Below are positions 41,751 to 50,044 of a stretch of DNA of 64,000 nt, piece after piece. The notes under the pieces were generated by a model. That model was given only the letters and a program-made list of their open reading frames with translations, did no database searches and was not told the origin of the DNA. Every line of letters begins with the position of its first letter. Position 1 is the stretch's first letter. The position numbers were made by a program, and so were the translations under genes. Source of the DNA: Ciceribacter sp. L1K22 (GTDB taxonomy: Bacteria; Pseudomonadota; Alphaproteobacteria; Rhizobiales; Rhizobiaceae); contig NZ_JAGFPK010000002.1 of assembly GCF_017599385.1 (NCBI RefSeq), forward strand, positions 372,001 to 436,000, read 5' to 3'.

Positions 41751-42713
41751 TCAGTCCCTCGAGACAGGCGTCTCTGGTACGGGTGTGATAGGCTTTCCAG
41801 TGTCGAACCAGGCGATGAGGTTGTCGACCACCAGATCCGCCATGGCGTTACGTGTCGGCACCGACGCCGATGCCACATGCGGGAAGAGGGACGCATTCGG
41901 CAGACCGATCAACCCCTTCGGCACCTTCGGTTCATCCTGGAACACATCGAGCCCGGCAGCGGCGATCGTTCCCTGCCTCAAGGCCGCTTCCAGCGCATCC
42001 TCGTCAACGGACCACCCACGACCGACGTTGATGAGAACCCCGTTCTCACCGAGCGCCGCCAAAACCTGCGCATCGATGGCCTTGTGGGTTTCTGGCGTCT
42101 TCGGCACGATGCAGATCAGCGTGTCCACCGCCTTGGCCAGATCGAGAAGGGTTGGCTGGTAGGAATAGCTGACATCCGTCCGCGGGCTGCGAGTATGATA
42201 GCTGATTGCGACCTTGAATGGCTCGAGCCGGCGCGCGATCTCAAGGCCGATTCGGCCGAGGCCGTACAGACCGACATGACGTCCCTTGAGCGACAGCGGC
42301 GACAGCGGAAAGGCGCCCTCGCTCTCCCAGCGACCGTCGCGCAGCCAGCTTTCCGCAGCATGGAACCTGCGAACCGTATTGAGCAACAGCGCGATCGTGG
42401 TATCGGCAACTTCATCGTTCAAGACGTCGGGCGTGTTGGTGACGACCACGCCTTGGGACGCGGCGGCCTTGGCATCAACGCCATCATAACCCACCCCGAA
42501 ATTCGCGATGATTTCGAGACTTGGCAGCTTTTCGATCCATGAGGCGGGGGCGAAGTTGAAGGATGCCATGCCCTTGATGCGCCTTGCCTCCTCGTCCCCA
42601 AGCGTGAAACCGGTACCCGCCGGTGCCGTGACGATCTCGAAGCGCTCCTGCAATCGCTCAAGGACACGCGGGTGCACCCGTCCGGGCACGAGAATGGTCG
42701 GCGTTTCCGTCAT
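41751..42713 (-). CDS. D-isomer-specific 2-hydroxyacid dehydrogenase (NAD(P)-dependent)
   Basis: A 320-aa oxidoreductase interconverting a 2-oxo acid and its D-2-hydroxy acid. VGLYGLGRIGLEIARRLE is the dinucleotide-binding GxGxxG motif. NVGRGWSVDEDAL holds the conserved Arg, LDVFQDEP the Glu, and LFPHVASAS the catalytic His. Glyoxylate/hydroxypyruvate reductases are the closest type by appearance. ATG 42713 (MTETPTILVPGRVH) replaces an upstream start lying inside the lacI gene. It is 23 bp downstream of that regulator and probably under its control. Confidence 0.92.
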   Translation of the reverse strand: MTETPTILVPGRVHPRVLERLQERFEIVTAPAGTGFTLGDEEARRIKGMASFNFAPASWIEKLPSLEIIANFGVGYDGVDAKAAASQGVVVTNTPDVLNDEVADTTIALLLNTVRRFHAAESWLRDGRWESEGAFPLSPLSLKGRHVGLYGLGRIGLEIARRLEPFKVAISYHTRSPRTDVSYSYQPTLLDLAKAVDTLICIVPKTPETHKAIDAQVLAALGENGVLINVGRGWSVDEDALEAALRQGTIAAAGLDVFQDEPKVPKGLIGLPNASLFPHVASASVPTRNAMADLVVDNLIAWFDTGKPITPVPETPVSRD

Positions 42714-42736
42714 CAGTCTTCCTCGTAGTCTTCTTT

Positions 42737-43753
42737 TCAACGTCGCATGGGGCCGGTTGACTGGCGAATGCGCATCTCCGGCTTGATCAGATGGATACCG
42801 TCCGGCTCGTGGCTGCCGGCGAGTTTGTCGAGCAAAGCACGGGCAGCAAGCCGCCCGACCTCCGCCTGACCGTTCCAGACCGTCGTCAGCGCCGGTGTGG
42901 CGATAGATGCCTCTTCCAGATCGTCGTAGCCGGTCACGGAAATATCCTGTCCGGGCACCAGCCCGGCACGGGCGATACCGTTCATCAACCCGATCGCAAC
43001 GAGATCGTTCCAGCACACGGCGGCGGTCGGCTTTTGCGGCAGCGACAGGAAGTGAACAGCAGCCTCGAAGCCGCCCTGCTTGGTGCGCGGGCCGGGAATT
43101 CGCAGGTTGGGATCGACCTCGATACCCGCCTTGCGCAGCGCGTTGACGTAACCCTGGTATCGATCCCTGCCGGTCGAGGTCAGGTCCGTGCCGCCAATGA
43201 AGGCGATCACCCGGTGGCCCAGTCCGATCAGGTGATTGGTAGCAAGCGATATCCCGTAGCTGTCGTCACCACGATAGATCGGCAGGTCCACGCCCTCCAT
43301 CGATCGGGCCACGAGGATGGCAGGCATGCCGTTCTGCTCGGACAGCATCACATCCTCCGCCGGCGTCCCGATCGCCGGTGACATGATCACGCCATCGCCA
43401 CCGAGTTGCAGCAAGGTCTCGATGAACGTTCGTTGCTTTTCGACCGAGTCATAATGGTTGGAGAGGATGAACGTGTGCCGGCTGCGATCGAGTTCGCTTT
43501 CGATGGCCTTCAGGATCTCGCCATAGAAAGGGTTCATGATGTCATGAACCACGACACCGATAATACCCGATCTGGAGGTTCTTAGGCTGGCGGCCCGGCG
43601 ATTGTAGATATAGCCGAGGGCCCGAGCCTGCTCCTTGATCTTTTCTCTGGTGTCCACGGCCACCAGAGGACTGTCGCGCAGCGCGAGCGATATGGTTGCA
43701 GTGGAAAGACCGAGAGACTCGGCAATCGTCGACAACTTGACCTTTTGCGCCAC
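42737..43753 (-). CDS. LacI-family transcriptional regulator
   Basis: A 338-aa regulator. The N-terminal HTH is KLSTIAESLGLSTATISLAL followed by the hinge-helix region YIYNRRAASLRTSRSG. The ligand-binding part is of periplasmic-binding-protein type (GIIGVVVHDIMNPFYGEILK, TAVCWNDLVAIGLMNG, DISVTGYDDLEEAS). It is the first gene of a two-gene unit with the 2-hydroxyacid dehydrogenase. Two AT-rich dyads lie about 43-70 bp before its start, pointing to autoregulation. The effector is unknown, perhaps a sugar acid or 2-oxo acid. Confidence 0.93.
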   Translation of the reverse strand: MAQKVKLSTIAESLGLSTATISLALRDSPLVAVDTREKIKEQARALGYIYNRRAASLRTSRSGIIGVVVHDIMNPFYGEILKAIESELDRSRHTFILSNHYDSVEKQRTFIETLLQLGGDGVIMSPAIGTPAEDVMLSEQNGMPAILVARSMEGVDLPIYRGDDSYGISLATNHLIGLGHRVIAFIGGTDLTSTGRDRYQGYVNALRKAGIEVDPNLRIPGPRTKQGGFEAAVHFLSLPQKPTAAVCWNDLVAIGLMNGIARAGLVPGQDISVTGYDDLEEASIATPALTTVWNGQAEVGRLAARALLDKLAGSHEPDGIHLIKPEMRIRQSTGPMRR

Positions 43754-43795
43754 GATTCCTCCGTCGGGCTTGCCCCCTCTCCCGCGTCTACCGCG

Positions 43796-43823
43796 ATTAA
43801 ACCGTTTAATTAAATAGTTTAAT
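43796..43823. promoter_or_regulatory. Tandem overlapping palindromes upstream of lacI-type gene
   Basis: ATTAAACCGTTTAAT (43796-43810) is a perfect dyad around a central C. ATTAAATAGTTTAAT (43809-43823) is a near-copy that overlaps it by two bases. Both fit the size and symmetry of LacI-family operators. They stand out as AT-rich in GC-rich surroundings. Confidence 0.65.
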
Positions 43824-43848
43824 TCTCAGATGCAACTGTTTTCGTTTC

Positions 43849-44337
43849 TCATTCGGACTGTTGCTGGAGATTGTCCTCGACGCTCTGCAAGAGCCGAACC
43901 AGAAGTTTCACGTCCTTGCCCGACAGGCCCTGCACAGCCTGCAGACTGCATTCTTGCGTCGCGCGCTCAATCTTGGAAAGGGTATCGGTGCCTGCCGGCG
44001 TCAGATGCACCTTCGTCAGGCGGGCGTCCTTGGGATCGGCGCGCCGCTCCACGAAGCCCTGCGCCTCCAGACGCCCGATCGTGCGGGTCATGGTCGGCGC
44101 CTTGACGCCAAGCCGTTGGGCAAGAGCGCCGGTCGTCAGCCCCTCCTCCTCCGCCAGAGCCTGGATCACCCCGTCCTGGCCGGCATAGAGGCCGCTTTCG
44201 GCCAGATTGCGCGACAACCGCGTCCGCATCGCCCGCGCCGCGTGGATCATCACGGGCCCGAGGTCGCCGATCCTTTCGTCGAGCGCCGCCTTTTTCTTGG
44301 CCTTGCCCTTCTTGTCGCCCTTGTCCTTTTTCGACAT
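43849..44337 (-). CDS. MarR-family transcriptional regulator with Lys-rich N-terminus
   Basis: A 162-aa winged-helix regulator. DNA-binding elements are LTTGALAQRLGVKAPTMTRTIGRLEAQGFVERR and the wing DPKDARLTKVHLTPAG. The first 17 residues are almost all charged (KKDKGDKKGKAKKKA), an extension not normally in MarR proteins that may strengthen DNA contact. It is divergent from the creatininase-family gene, with a TATGCATA palindrome between them, so it may control both. Confidence 0.9.
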   Translation of the reverse strand: MSKKDKGDKKGKAKKKAALDERIGDLGPVMIHAARAMRTRLSRNLAESGLYAGQDGVIQALAEEEGLTTGALAQRLGVKAPTMTRTIGRLEAQGFVERRADPKDARLTKVHLTPAGTDTLSKIERATQECSLQAVQGLSGKDVKLLVRLLQSVEDNLQQQSE

Positions 44338-44389
44338 TGTTCACCCCGCCGCTCGCCGGCATTCGCCGCAGTCCGCACCATCTAAGACA

Positions 44390-44402
44390 GGCTATGCATA
44401 CC
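44390..44402. promoter_or_regulatory. Palindrome between divergent marR-type and creatininase genes
   Basis: GGCTATGCATACC contains a perfect TATGCATA core with near-symmetric flanks, 53 bp from the marR start and 25 bp before the creatininase start. It could be a MarR-dimer site; the match is short. Confidence 0.35.
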
Positions 44403-44426
44403 AGTCAAAGCCGGAGCAACAATTCC

Positions 44427-45221
44427 ATGGCACGTCCCGAACGCGCATTTTCTGAGAACGACCCGGCACTCCCGAGATCAGAACGTCGCGAGTGGATCGC
44501 AGTGCTGCCGCTGGGAGCCCACGAACAGCACGGACCCCACCTGCCGTTTGAGACGGACACGCTTATCGCGGCCGGAATCGTTGATCGCCTGATTGAAGCT
44601 CTTCCCGAATCCATACCCGCCACGTTTCTCCCGGTTGAACCCGTGGGCTATTCGATCGAACACATGGATGTGGATGGGACCCGAACGCTGCCCTTCGACG
44701 AGGCCTGTCATCGATGGCTCGCGATCCTTGCCGATCTGGCGCGCCAAGGCATCCGGAAGGCGGTTCTGCTGAACGCACATGGTGGCAACTCTCCCTTGCT
44801 GACGATTGTCGCCACGGAAGCGCGGGTTCGCTTCGACATGCTGGTGGTAGCGACCAGCTGGACCCGGTTCGGCGTGCCTGACGACGTGATTGTCGCGGAA
44901 CGCAAGGCCATCGACATCCACGCCGGCGATATCGAAACCTCGGTCATGCTCGCTCTCCACCCTGAGAAGGTCGTCATGTCGAAGGCCGGCAACTTCACCT
45001 CCCGGCAAAGCCGCTTCATCGAGGACTTTGTCCATCTCCGCGCCTACGGTCCCCACGCCTTCGGATGGAAGATGTCGGATCTCAATCCTGAAGGCGCGGC
45101 AGGCGACGCATCCGCCGCAACGGCAGAAAAGGGCGAGGCGCTCATCGCCCACGCGGTAGCCGGTCTCCTGGCGCTCCTTGACGACGTGCACCGCTTCGAC
45201 ATCACGCTCTTCGACCGGTGA
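44427..45221 (+). CDS. Creatininase-family amidohydrolase
   Basis: A 264-aa metalloenzyme. AVLPLGAHEQHGPHLPFETD carries the metal-binding Glu and His residues, LLNAHGGNSPLL is the second signature, and IHAGDIETSVMLAL supplies the third ligand region. The family hydrolyses cyclic or linear amides (creatinine, 3-dehydro-scyllo-inosose-type or MftE-like substrates). The start is uncertain: ATG 44427 has GGAG 11 bases upstream; 44394 is an alternative. It is divergent from the MarR gene. The substrate cannot be assigned. Confidence 0.87.
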   Translation: MARPERAFSENDPALPRSERREWIAVLPLGAHEQHGPHLPFETDTLIAAGIVDRLIEALPESIPATFLPVEPVGYSIEHMDVDGTRTLPFDEACHRWLAILADLARQGIRKAVLLNAHGGNSPLLTIVATEARVRFDMLVVATSWTRFGVPDDVIVAERKAIDIHAGDIETSVMLALHPEKVVMSKAGNFTSRQSRFIEDFVHLRAYGPHAFGWKMSDLNPEGAAGDASAATAEKGEALIAHAVAGLLALLDDVHRFDITLFDR

Positions 45222-45224
45222 AGG

Positions 45225-46745
45225 CTAGCCTTTGCCGAGCACTCCGCTCAGCCTGTCCCGCCAGAAAGCCAGAGCTTCGTCTTCGGTGCGGACGTCCGTC
45301 GCATAGCTGTGCCGCAGTGCATAAAGCAGCGCCTCGATCCGCTCCGCCGGCGCCGGCAGCCGGTCCGGAACGAACAGGCGCGCGAACTCGCCGCGTTCCC
45401 TGATCCGGAACGTCGCCGCCTGATATTCCGCCCGCCCGAATGTGTAGACGGGCTTGCCATGCAGAAGCGCCTCGGCACCGACGCCGGAATTGATCACGCA
45501 GACCGCGCAAGAGCCATCGATCAGATCGTGAATGGAGCCCTCGGTCAGCGAAAACAGCCCACGCCTGACGCCCTTGGCTAGGACGAACCGGACAGCCGCC
45601 GACCGGCAGAGCGGATGGCGCTTGACGACGACCGCTATCCCTCTGGCCGCACAGGCCCGACTGACCTCCTCCAGCATGTCGAACATATGCAGGGCCGCCT
45701 GGCGCTGGACCGCATCGTCGATCACCTGCAGGGCGACAAACACATATTGTCCCGCCGGTCGATCCGGACCGGTCTCAGGCTGGAGATATTTGGACTGGTT
45801 TCCGGCGATCAGTTGTTGTCGTTCGGACGAGATGAAAGCTGCCACCACTGCCGGATCGAAAGCGTCAGCCGGCGGCAGGGGCTTGTCACTGAAGGCGCTC
45901 CAGCCCGAATAGCCTCCGGTGTCGCCGCTGAAGTGGCTCCGGCGATCGGTTTCCTTGACGTGGAGACCTCGTCCCTCGCCACCGACGGTATGGTAGGCGA
46001 TAAACGCTCCCTCATCAGCCAAAGCGCCGTGCTTGGCGACCCTCATCTCGACCGAGTAGGACGTGCCGTTTTCACGCAGAACGGATACGATCTGCCGGAA
46101 CGACCGGCGGATGTCCTCCCTGAATCCCGGATAATCCCGGTGATTCATCCGGAAGGCTGCCACGGGCACATGAACGGTCAGCCTCTCCTGAAGGGGTGTT
46201 GCGCCTCCCTGTAAACGTCGCCTCAGCGATGCACACGCAGCGTCTACGACATCCCGCCAAGGCTTGCATTCGGCTTCGAGGTCCGCGACACGCTGCGACA
46301 ACTGGTTCGCAAGCTCGGGACGCGTATCACGGATAGCTCCAATGACGCGCTTTGCGGCATCAAAGTCCATGAGCGAGATTTGGAAATCCACGAGCAGCGT
46401 GGCGCTTCCAGGCTTTTGCCGGAGACGTGTTTCCAAACGTCCCGCATCGGCAATCGCACGGCGCATCATGGCAGCGAACGTGCGTTCGTCGCCGAGGCCT
46501 TCCGCCAACATTGCCACGTCGCGCGCCAGCGAGATCATCGGCGACCGCAGAAATGTCAGAAGAAGACGTCCGAGCAGGATCAGTTCGCGCTGCTGGCGAT
46601 CATATTGCCGGGGGTCATGCCGGATCACACCGCTGAAGCGCGTGAAGGCCAGCAGCGCCTTTATCCCGTCCCGGCGACCCGTGATCATCTCGCCTAGCCG
46701 TTCAGGGAGATTCGCGAGACGGGAAAGAACGGAGCTTTTCGACAT
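45225..46745 (-). CDS. KpsC/KpsS-like polysaccharide (Kdo-type) glycosyltransferase-domain protein
   Basis: A 506-aa protein. The C-terminal half has the capsule-synthesis glycosyltransferase pattern: YVFVALQVIDDAV, VVVKRHPLCRS, then SIHDLIDGSCAVCVINSGVGAEALLHGKPVYTFGRAEY, very like the conserved block of KpsC/KpsS/LpsZ proteins that add beta-Kdo linkers. The N-terminal ~190 residues (helical, FLRSPMISLARDVAMLAEGL) match nothing I recognise. ATG 46745 was chosen; the longer frame would need TTG 46835. No capsule export genes are adjacent, so it may modify LPS or another surface glycan. The donor sugar is inferred. Confidence 0.7.
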   Translation of the reverse strand: MSKSSVLSRLANLPERLGEMITGRRDGIKALLAFTRFSGVIRHDPRQYDRQQRELILLGRLLLTFLRSPMISLARDVAMLAEGLGDERTFAAMMRRAIADAGRLETRLRQKPGSATLLVDFQISLMDFDAAKRVIGAIRDTRPELANQLSQRVADLEAECKPWRDVVDAACASLRRRLQGGATPLQERLTVHVPVAAFRMNHRDYPGFREDIRRSFRQIVSVLRENGTSYSVEMRVAKHGALADEGAFIAYHTVGGEGRGLHVKETDRRSHFSGDTGGYSGWSAFSDKPLPPADAFDPAVVAAFISSERQQLIAGNQSKYLQPETGPDRPAGQYVFVALQVIDDAVQRQAALHMFDMLEEVSRACAARGIAVVVKRHPLCRSAAVRFVLAKGVRRGLFSLTEGSIHDLIDGSCAVCVINSGVGAEALLHGKPVYTFGRAEYQAATFRIRERGEFARLFVPDRLPAPAERIEALLYALRHSYATDVRTEDEALAFWRDRLSGVLGKG

Positions 46746-46898
46746 GTCGCTCGCAAATCCGCTGAAAGAAAATGTCGTACGCAACGACCAAACGGCATCT
46801 TGAGCGTCGATAGGGTAAGGAACCCGGAGTGTCAAACAGGGGAACGCCGAAGACCGGCAGAAAGCCTTTGAACTGACGCAAGCCAGCGCCTATATGAC

Positions 46899-46912
46899 GG
46901 TAACACCATTAC
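46899..46912. promoter_or_regulatory. Weak Zur-like dyad upstream of the CobW gene
   Basis: GGTAACACCATTAC has GTAA/TTAC arms, 40 bp before the CobW start. Zinc-repressed CobW genes in alphaproteobacteria often follow a Zur box, but this match is partial. Confidence 0.25.
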
Positions 46913-46951
46913 AGGCGCACTGCCGTAACTCCCCTTTCGTCGAGGTTTCCG

Positions 46952-48058
46952 ATGACCGAAGCTGCTGCTGCAAAACCCACTCCCGTGACCGTTCTGACCG
47001 GCTATCTCGGAGCAGGCAAGACCACGCTCCTGAACCGGATTCTTTCCGAAAATCACGGGAAGAAATATGCCGTCATCGTCAACGAGTTCGGCGAGATCGG
47101 AATCGACAACGATCTGATCGTGGAGTCGGACGAGGAAATCTACGAAATGAACAACGGCTGTGTCTGCTGCACAGTCCGCGGCGACCTGATCCGCGTGGTC
47201 GAAGGCCTGATGCGCCGCCCCGGCCGCTTCGACGGCATTATCGTTGAAACCACGGGCCTCGCCGACCCCGTTCCGGTCGCGCAGACTTTCTTCATGGATG
47301 ATGACGTCCGCTCCAAGACGGAACTCGATGCCGTCGTGGCACTCGTCGACGCCAAGCACCTGCCGCTCCGCCTGAAGGACAGCCGCGAAGCCGAGGACCA
47401 GATCGCCTTCGCCGACGTGGTCGTTATCAACAAGACCGACCTCGTCAGCCACGACCAGCTCCACCAGATCGAGGACATCGTCCGCGCCATCAACCCCTCG
47501 GCCCGCATCTACTCCACGACCCGTTCGGGCGTCGATCTGGCCAAGGTTCTGGATCAAGGTGCCTTCAACCTCGAGCGCGCTCTCGAAAACGATCCGCATT
47601 TCCTGGATCACGACGACCCGGATCACGTCTGCGGACCCGATTGCGATCATGATCACCATCATCACGGTCATGACCATCACCATGATCACGATCATCATCA
47701 CCACCACGACCATGATCATCACCACCATCACGACCATGGACCGTCCGCCATTCACGACGTCACGGTGACCTCCGTATCGCTGCGTGGTGGCGAGATGAAT
47801 CCGGACCGCTTCTTCCCCTGGATCCAGAAGGTTACCCAGACGCAGGGACCGAATATCCTTCGTCTCAAAGGCATCATCGCCTTCAAGGGAGACGAAGAGC
47901 GCTATGTCGTCCAGGGCGTTCATATGATCGTCGAAGGCGACCATCAGCGCCCTTGGAAGGAAAACGAGAAGCGTGAGAGCCGCCTGGTCTTCATCGGGCG
48001 CGAACTTGATCGCGAAAAGCTGGAAGCAAGTTTCAAGGCCTGCGAGGCCACCGCCTGA
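46952..48058 (+). CDS. CobW/COG0523-family GTPase, His-rich (zinc metallochaperone type)
   Basis: A 368-aa G3E GTPase. Walker A is GYLGAGKTT (17-25), the metal-binding CxCC motif is Cys70-x-Cys72-Cys73 in [12 protein letters not shown], and NKTD (about 157-160) is the guanine specificity motif. Residues ~217-262 form a loop of almost only His and Asp, starting [12 protein letters not shown], a metal-storage segment. The C-terminal CobW_C domain follows ([18 protein letters not shown]). This layout fits zinc-delivery members (ZagA/YciC-like) rather than cobalamin synthesis; no cob genes are near. It overlaps the WD40 gene by one base. Confidence 0.9.
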   Translation: MTEAAAAKPTPVTVLTGYLGAGKTTLLNRILSENHGKKYAVIVNEFGEIGIDNDLIVESDEEIYEMNNGCVCCTVRGDLIRVVEGLMRRPGRFDGIIVETTGLADPVPVAQTFFMDDDVRSKTELDAVVALVDAKHLPLRLKDSREAEDQIAFADVVVINKTDLVSHDQLHQIEDIVRAINPSARIYSTTRSGVDLAKVLDQGAFNLERALENDPHFLDHDDPDHVCGPDCDHDHHHHGHDHHHDHDHHHHHDHDHHHHHDHGPSAIHDVTVTSVSLRGGEMNPDRFFPWIQKVTQTQGPNILRLKGIIAFKGDEERYVVQGVHMIVEGDHQRPWKENEKRESRLVFIGRELDREKLEASFKACEATA

Positions 48059-49047
48059 TGCCATCGGTTGCGCCTCTCGATATAGAAGGTCACGTCGTCG
48101 CGGCGACCTTCCTTGGTGACATGCCGGTTTTCGCGGCCGCCAGTGGAACCATTCACCGTCTGGACGGCGGAGAAAAGGTGACCGAAGCACACGAAGGCAT
48201 CCTCGCCTGCGTCAAGGATCCGGCCAACCAGACTCTCGTCACGGGCGGCGAAGACGGCAAGGTGTTGCGGATCGCGCACGACGGGAGCATCACCGAGCTC
48301 GCGCATCTGCCTCGAAAATGGATCTCCGTCGTCGCCACCGGTCCGCAGGGCGCGGTCGCGTATGCGCAGGGCAAGTCAGCCTTCGTTCGTCTGGCTGACG
48401 GCACCACAAAGGAGTTCACAGAGCAGCGGACAGTCGAAGCGATTGATTTCGCACCGAAGGGTCTGCGCATTGCGCTGGCGCGCTACAACGGCGTCACCCT
48501 TCACTGGGTCGGCACCTCCGGCGCACCGATCGATCTTGAGTGGAAGGGAGCTCATACCGGCGTCACCTTCTCACCCGACGGGCGCTTCATCGTCACGACG
48601 ATGCAGGAAAATGCGCTGCATGGCTGGAAGCTGGACGGCAAATCCGGCGCGGACGCCCGCCACATGCGTATGACCGGCTATCCGGCGAAAGTGAAGTCCG
48701 TTTCCTGGTCGCCCAAGGGCAAGTGGCTCGCCTCCTCAGGTGCGCCGGCCGCGATCGTCTGGCCTTTTTCCGGCAAGGATGGCCCGATGGGCAAGGCACC
48801 GCTCGAACTGGGAACGCGCGCCAACATCATGGTCACGGACGTGTCTTTCCATCCGGCGGAGGAAATCCTCGCGATTGGTTTTGTCGACGGAATGATCCTC
48901 GCGGTTCGCATCGCCGACGGCAAGGAGGCGCTTCTGCGTCGTCCAGGCAAAGGTGCGATCACGTCGATGGGATGGAGTTCGACGGGCAAGTTGCTGGCAT
49001 ATGCGTCAGACGCCGGCGATTGCGGCGTCATCGACATTTCGGCCTGA
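48058..49047 (+). CDS. WD40-repeat protein coupled to the CobW GTPase
   Basis: A 329-aa beta-propeller protein with repeated ~40-residue units, e.g. GAHTGVTFSPDGRFIVTTMQENALHGWKLDG and VKSVSWSPKGKWLASSGAPAAIVWPF. No signal peptide is seen, so it is cytoplasmic. Its ATG shares a base with the CobW stop (TGATG), indicating coupled translation and a shared process, presumably metal delivery. WD40 proteins act as docking platforms; the partner could be the CobW GTPase or its client. Confidence 0.87.
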   Translation: MPSVAPLDIEGHVVAATFLGDMPVFAAASGTIHRLDGGEKVTEAHEGILACVKDPANQTLVTGGEDGKVLRIAHDGSITELAHLPRKWISVVATGPQGAVAYAQGKSAFVRLADGTTKEFTEQRTVEAIDFAPKGLRIALARYNGVTLHWVGTSGAPIDLEWKGAHTGVTFSPDGRFIVTTMQENALHGWKLDGKSGADARHMRMTGYPAKVKSVSWSPKGKWLASSGAPAAIVWPFSGKDGPMGKAPLELGTRANIMVTDVSFHPAEEILAIGFVDGMILAVRIADGKEALLRRPGKGAITSMGWSSTGKLLAYASDAGDCGVIDISA

Positions 49048-49063
49048 AAGACTGTGGAGAAAA

Positions 49064-49090
49064 ACATGGGGAGCACGAGGCTCCCCATGT
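49064..49090 (-). terminator. Terminator between WD40 and ompW genes
   Basis: An 11-bp perfect stem ACATGGGGAGC / GCTCCCCATGT with loop ACGAG. On the minus strand it runs into five T, fitting ompW; it may also stop + strand transcripts. Confidence 0.8.
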
Positions 49091-49096
49091 CGCTTT

Positions 49097-49783
49097 CTAG
49101 AACCGGTATGTGACACCGCCGCCGATCAGCCAGGGATCGAGCTTGGCCTTGCCGCTCAAGGGAGCGCCGCCGCTGGTGGCCTCGTAGTCGGCCTCGAGGA
49201 AGATCTTCTTCACGTCGAAGTTCACACCCCAGTGCTCATCGAGCATGTAGTCGAAGCCGACCTGCAAGGCCGCACCGAATGTGTCCTTGACGTCGATGTC
49301 ATCCACGGCCGAACCGGACTGATTGTAGAACATCGTGTAGTTGATGCCGGCACCCACATAGGGCTTGAAAGCGCCGAAGTCGGTGAAGTGGTACTGAAGC
49401 GTCAGCGTCGGCGGCAGAACCCAGGTCTTGCCGATCTTGCCGAGGCCCGCGATTGATCCTTCTCCACTGATGTTGGCATAGGTGGTGCCAAGGATCAGTT
49501 CGGCAGCGATGTTGTCGGTGAAGTAGTAGGTGATGTCCAGTTCCGGGATCACCGTATCGCTATAGGAAAGGTCCGAACCCGGCACGCCATCCAGACTGCC
49601 ACTGTCATTGGTGATGACGCCGAGCCCGCGGACACGGATCTGCCAGGGGCTCAACGACGCCACCGCCGACTCTTCCGCCGGGGTGAGCGGCGCCAGGTCC
49701 GCCGCCGGCGCGACCTGCGCAGTAAGCGTCAGTATGGTGGTTGCGGCCAGCGCCCGAAGGCGCGTGCTCCATGTCTTGCTCAT
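49097..49783 (-). CDS. ompW: OmpW-family outer membrane beta-barrel protein
   Basis: A 228-aa protein with a signal peptide (residues 1-27, ending APAAD). The mature part has the OmpW pattern: PWQIRVRGLGVITND, PELDITYYFTDNIAAELILG, LPPTLTLQYHFTDFGAFKPYVGAGINYTMFY, and a terminal GGGVTYRF ending in Phe as required for barrel assembly. OmpW forms an eight-stranded channel for small hydrophobic molecules. An exact TTGAT-N4-ATCAA box lies 67 bp upstream of the start, suggesting induction by FNR/FixK under low oxygen. Confidence 0.92.
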   Translation of the reverse strand: MSKTWSTRLRALAATTILTLTAQVAPAADLAPLTPAEESAVASLSPWQIRVRGLGVITNDSGSLDGVPGSDLSYSDTVIPELDITYYFTDNIAAELILGTTYANISGEGSIAGLGKIGKTWVLPPTLTLQYHFTDFGAFKPYVGAGINYTMFYNQSGSAVDDIDVKDTFGAALQVGFDYMLDEHWGVNFDVKKIFLEADYEATSGGAPLSGKAKLDPWLIGGGVTYRF

Positions 49784-49849
49784 TGTTCTCTCCTAGATTT
49801 CAGATTTGGCAGAGCCGCGTCGACTATCGGGGAGCGAGCCTTCAAGCGT

Positions 49850-49863
49850 TTGATTCAAATCAA
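49850..49863 (-). promoter_or_regulatory. FNR/FixK-type anaerobox upstream of ompW
   Basis: TTGATTCAAATCAA matches TTGAT-N4-ATCAA exactly, 67-80 bp upstream of the ompW ATG, a spacing suited to activation near -41.5 if the leader is about 30 bases. E. coli ompW is also controlled by FNR. Confidence 0.75.
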
Positions 49864-49987
49864 AGAAAGGGAATTGCTGCTGCTATGCACACAAGGAGAA
49901 ACGTATAGTTACAGTTTTACAACATAACAAAATGACAGATGCCAAATCCGGGTCATTTGAAGCGTCGGTTTTGACCGGGATAAACAC

Positions 49988-50017
49988 AAAAAAGTCCGGC
50001 CCACAAAGGGGCCGGAC
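49988..50017 (-). terminator. Terminator of the Omp25-like gene
   Basis: A 9-bp perfect stem GTCCGGCCC / GGGCCGGAC with a 6-base loop, ending in six T on the minus strand, 28 bases past the gene's stop. Confidence 0.88.
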
Positions 50018-50044
50018 GTGTCACGACGGGTCTGTCAGCGATTC

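Noticed and set aside
47641-47740. Direct-repeat-like tract of CATCAC/GATCAT units
   Set aside because: It is the codon-level trace of the His/Asp-rich metal loop in the CobW protein, not a CRISPR or other repeat array.
46832-48190. A 452-codon antisense frame over the CobW gene
   Set aside because: Its repeats of Met/Val/Ile are the reverse of the GTPase His/Asp tract; there is no family similarity and no ribosome-binding site.
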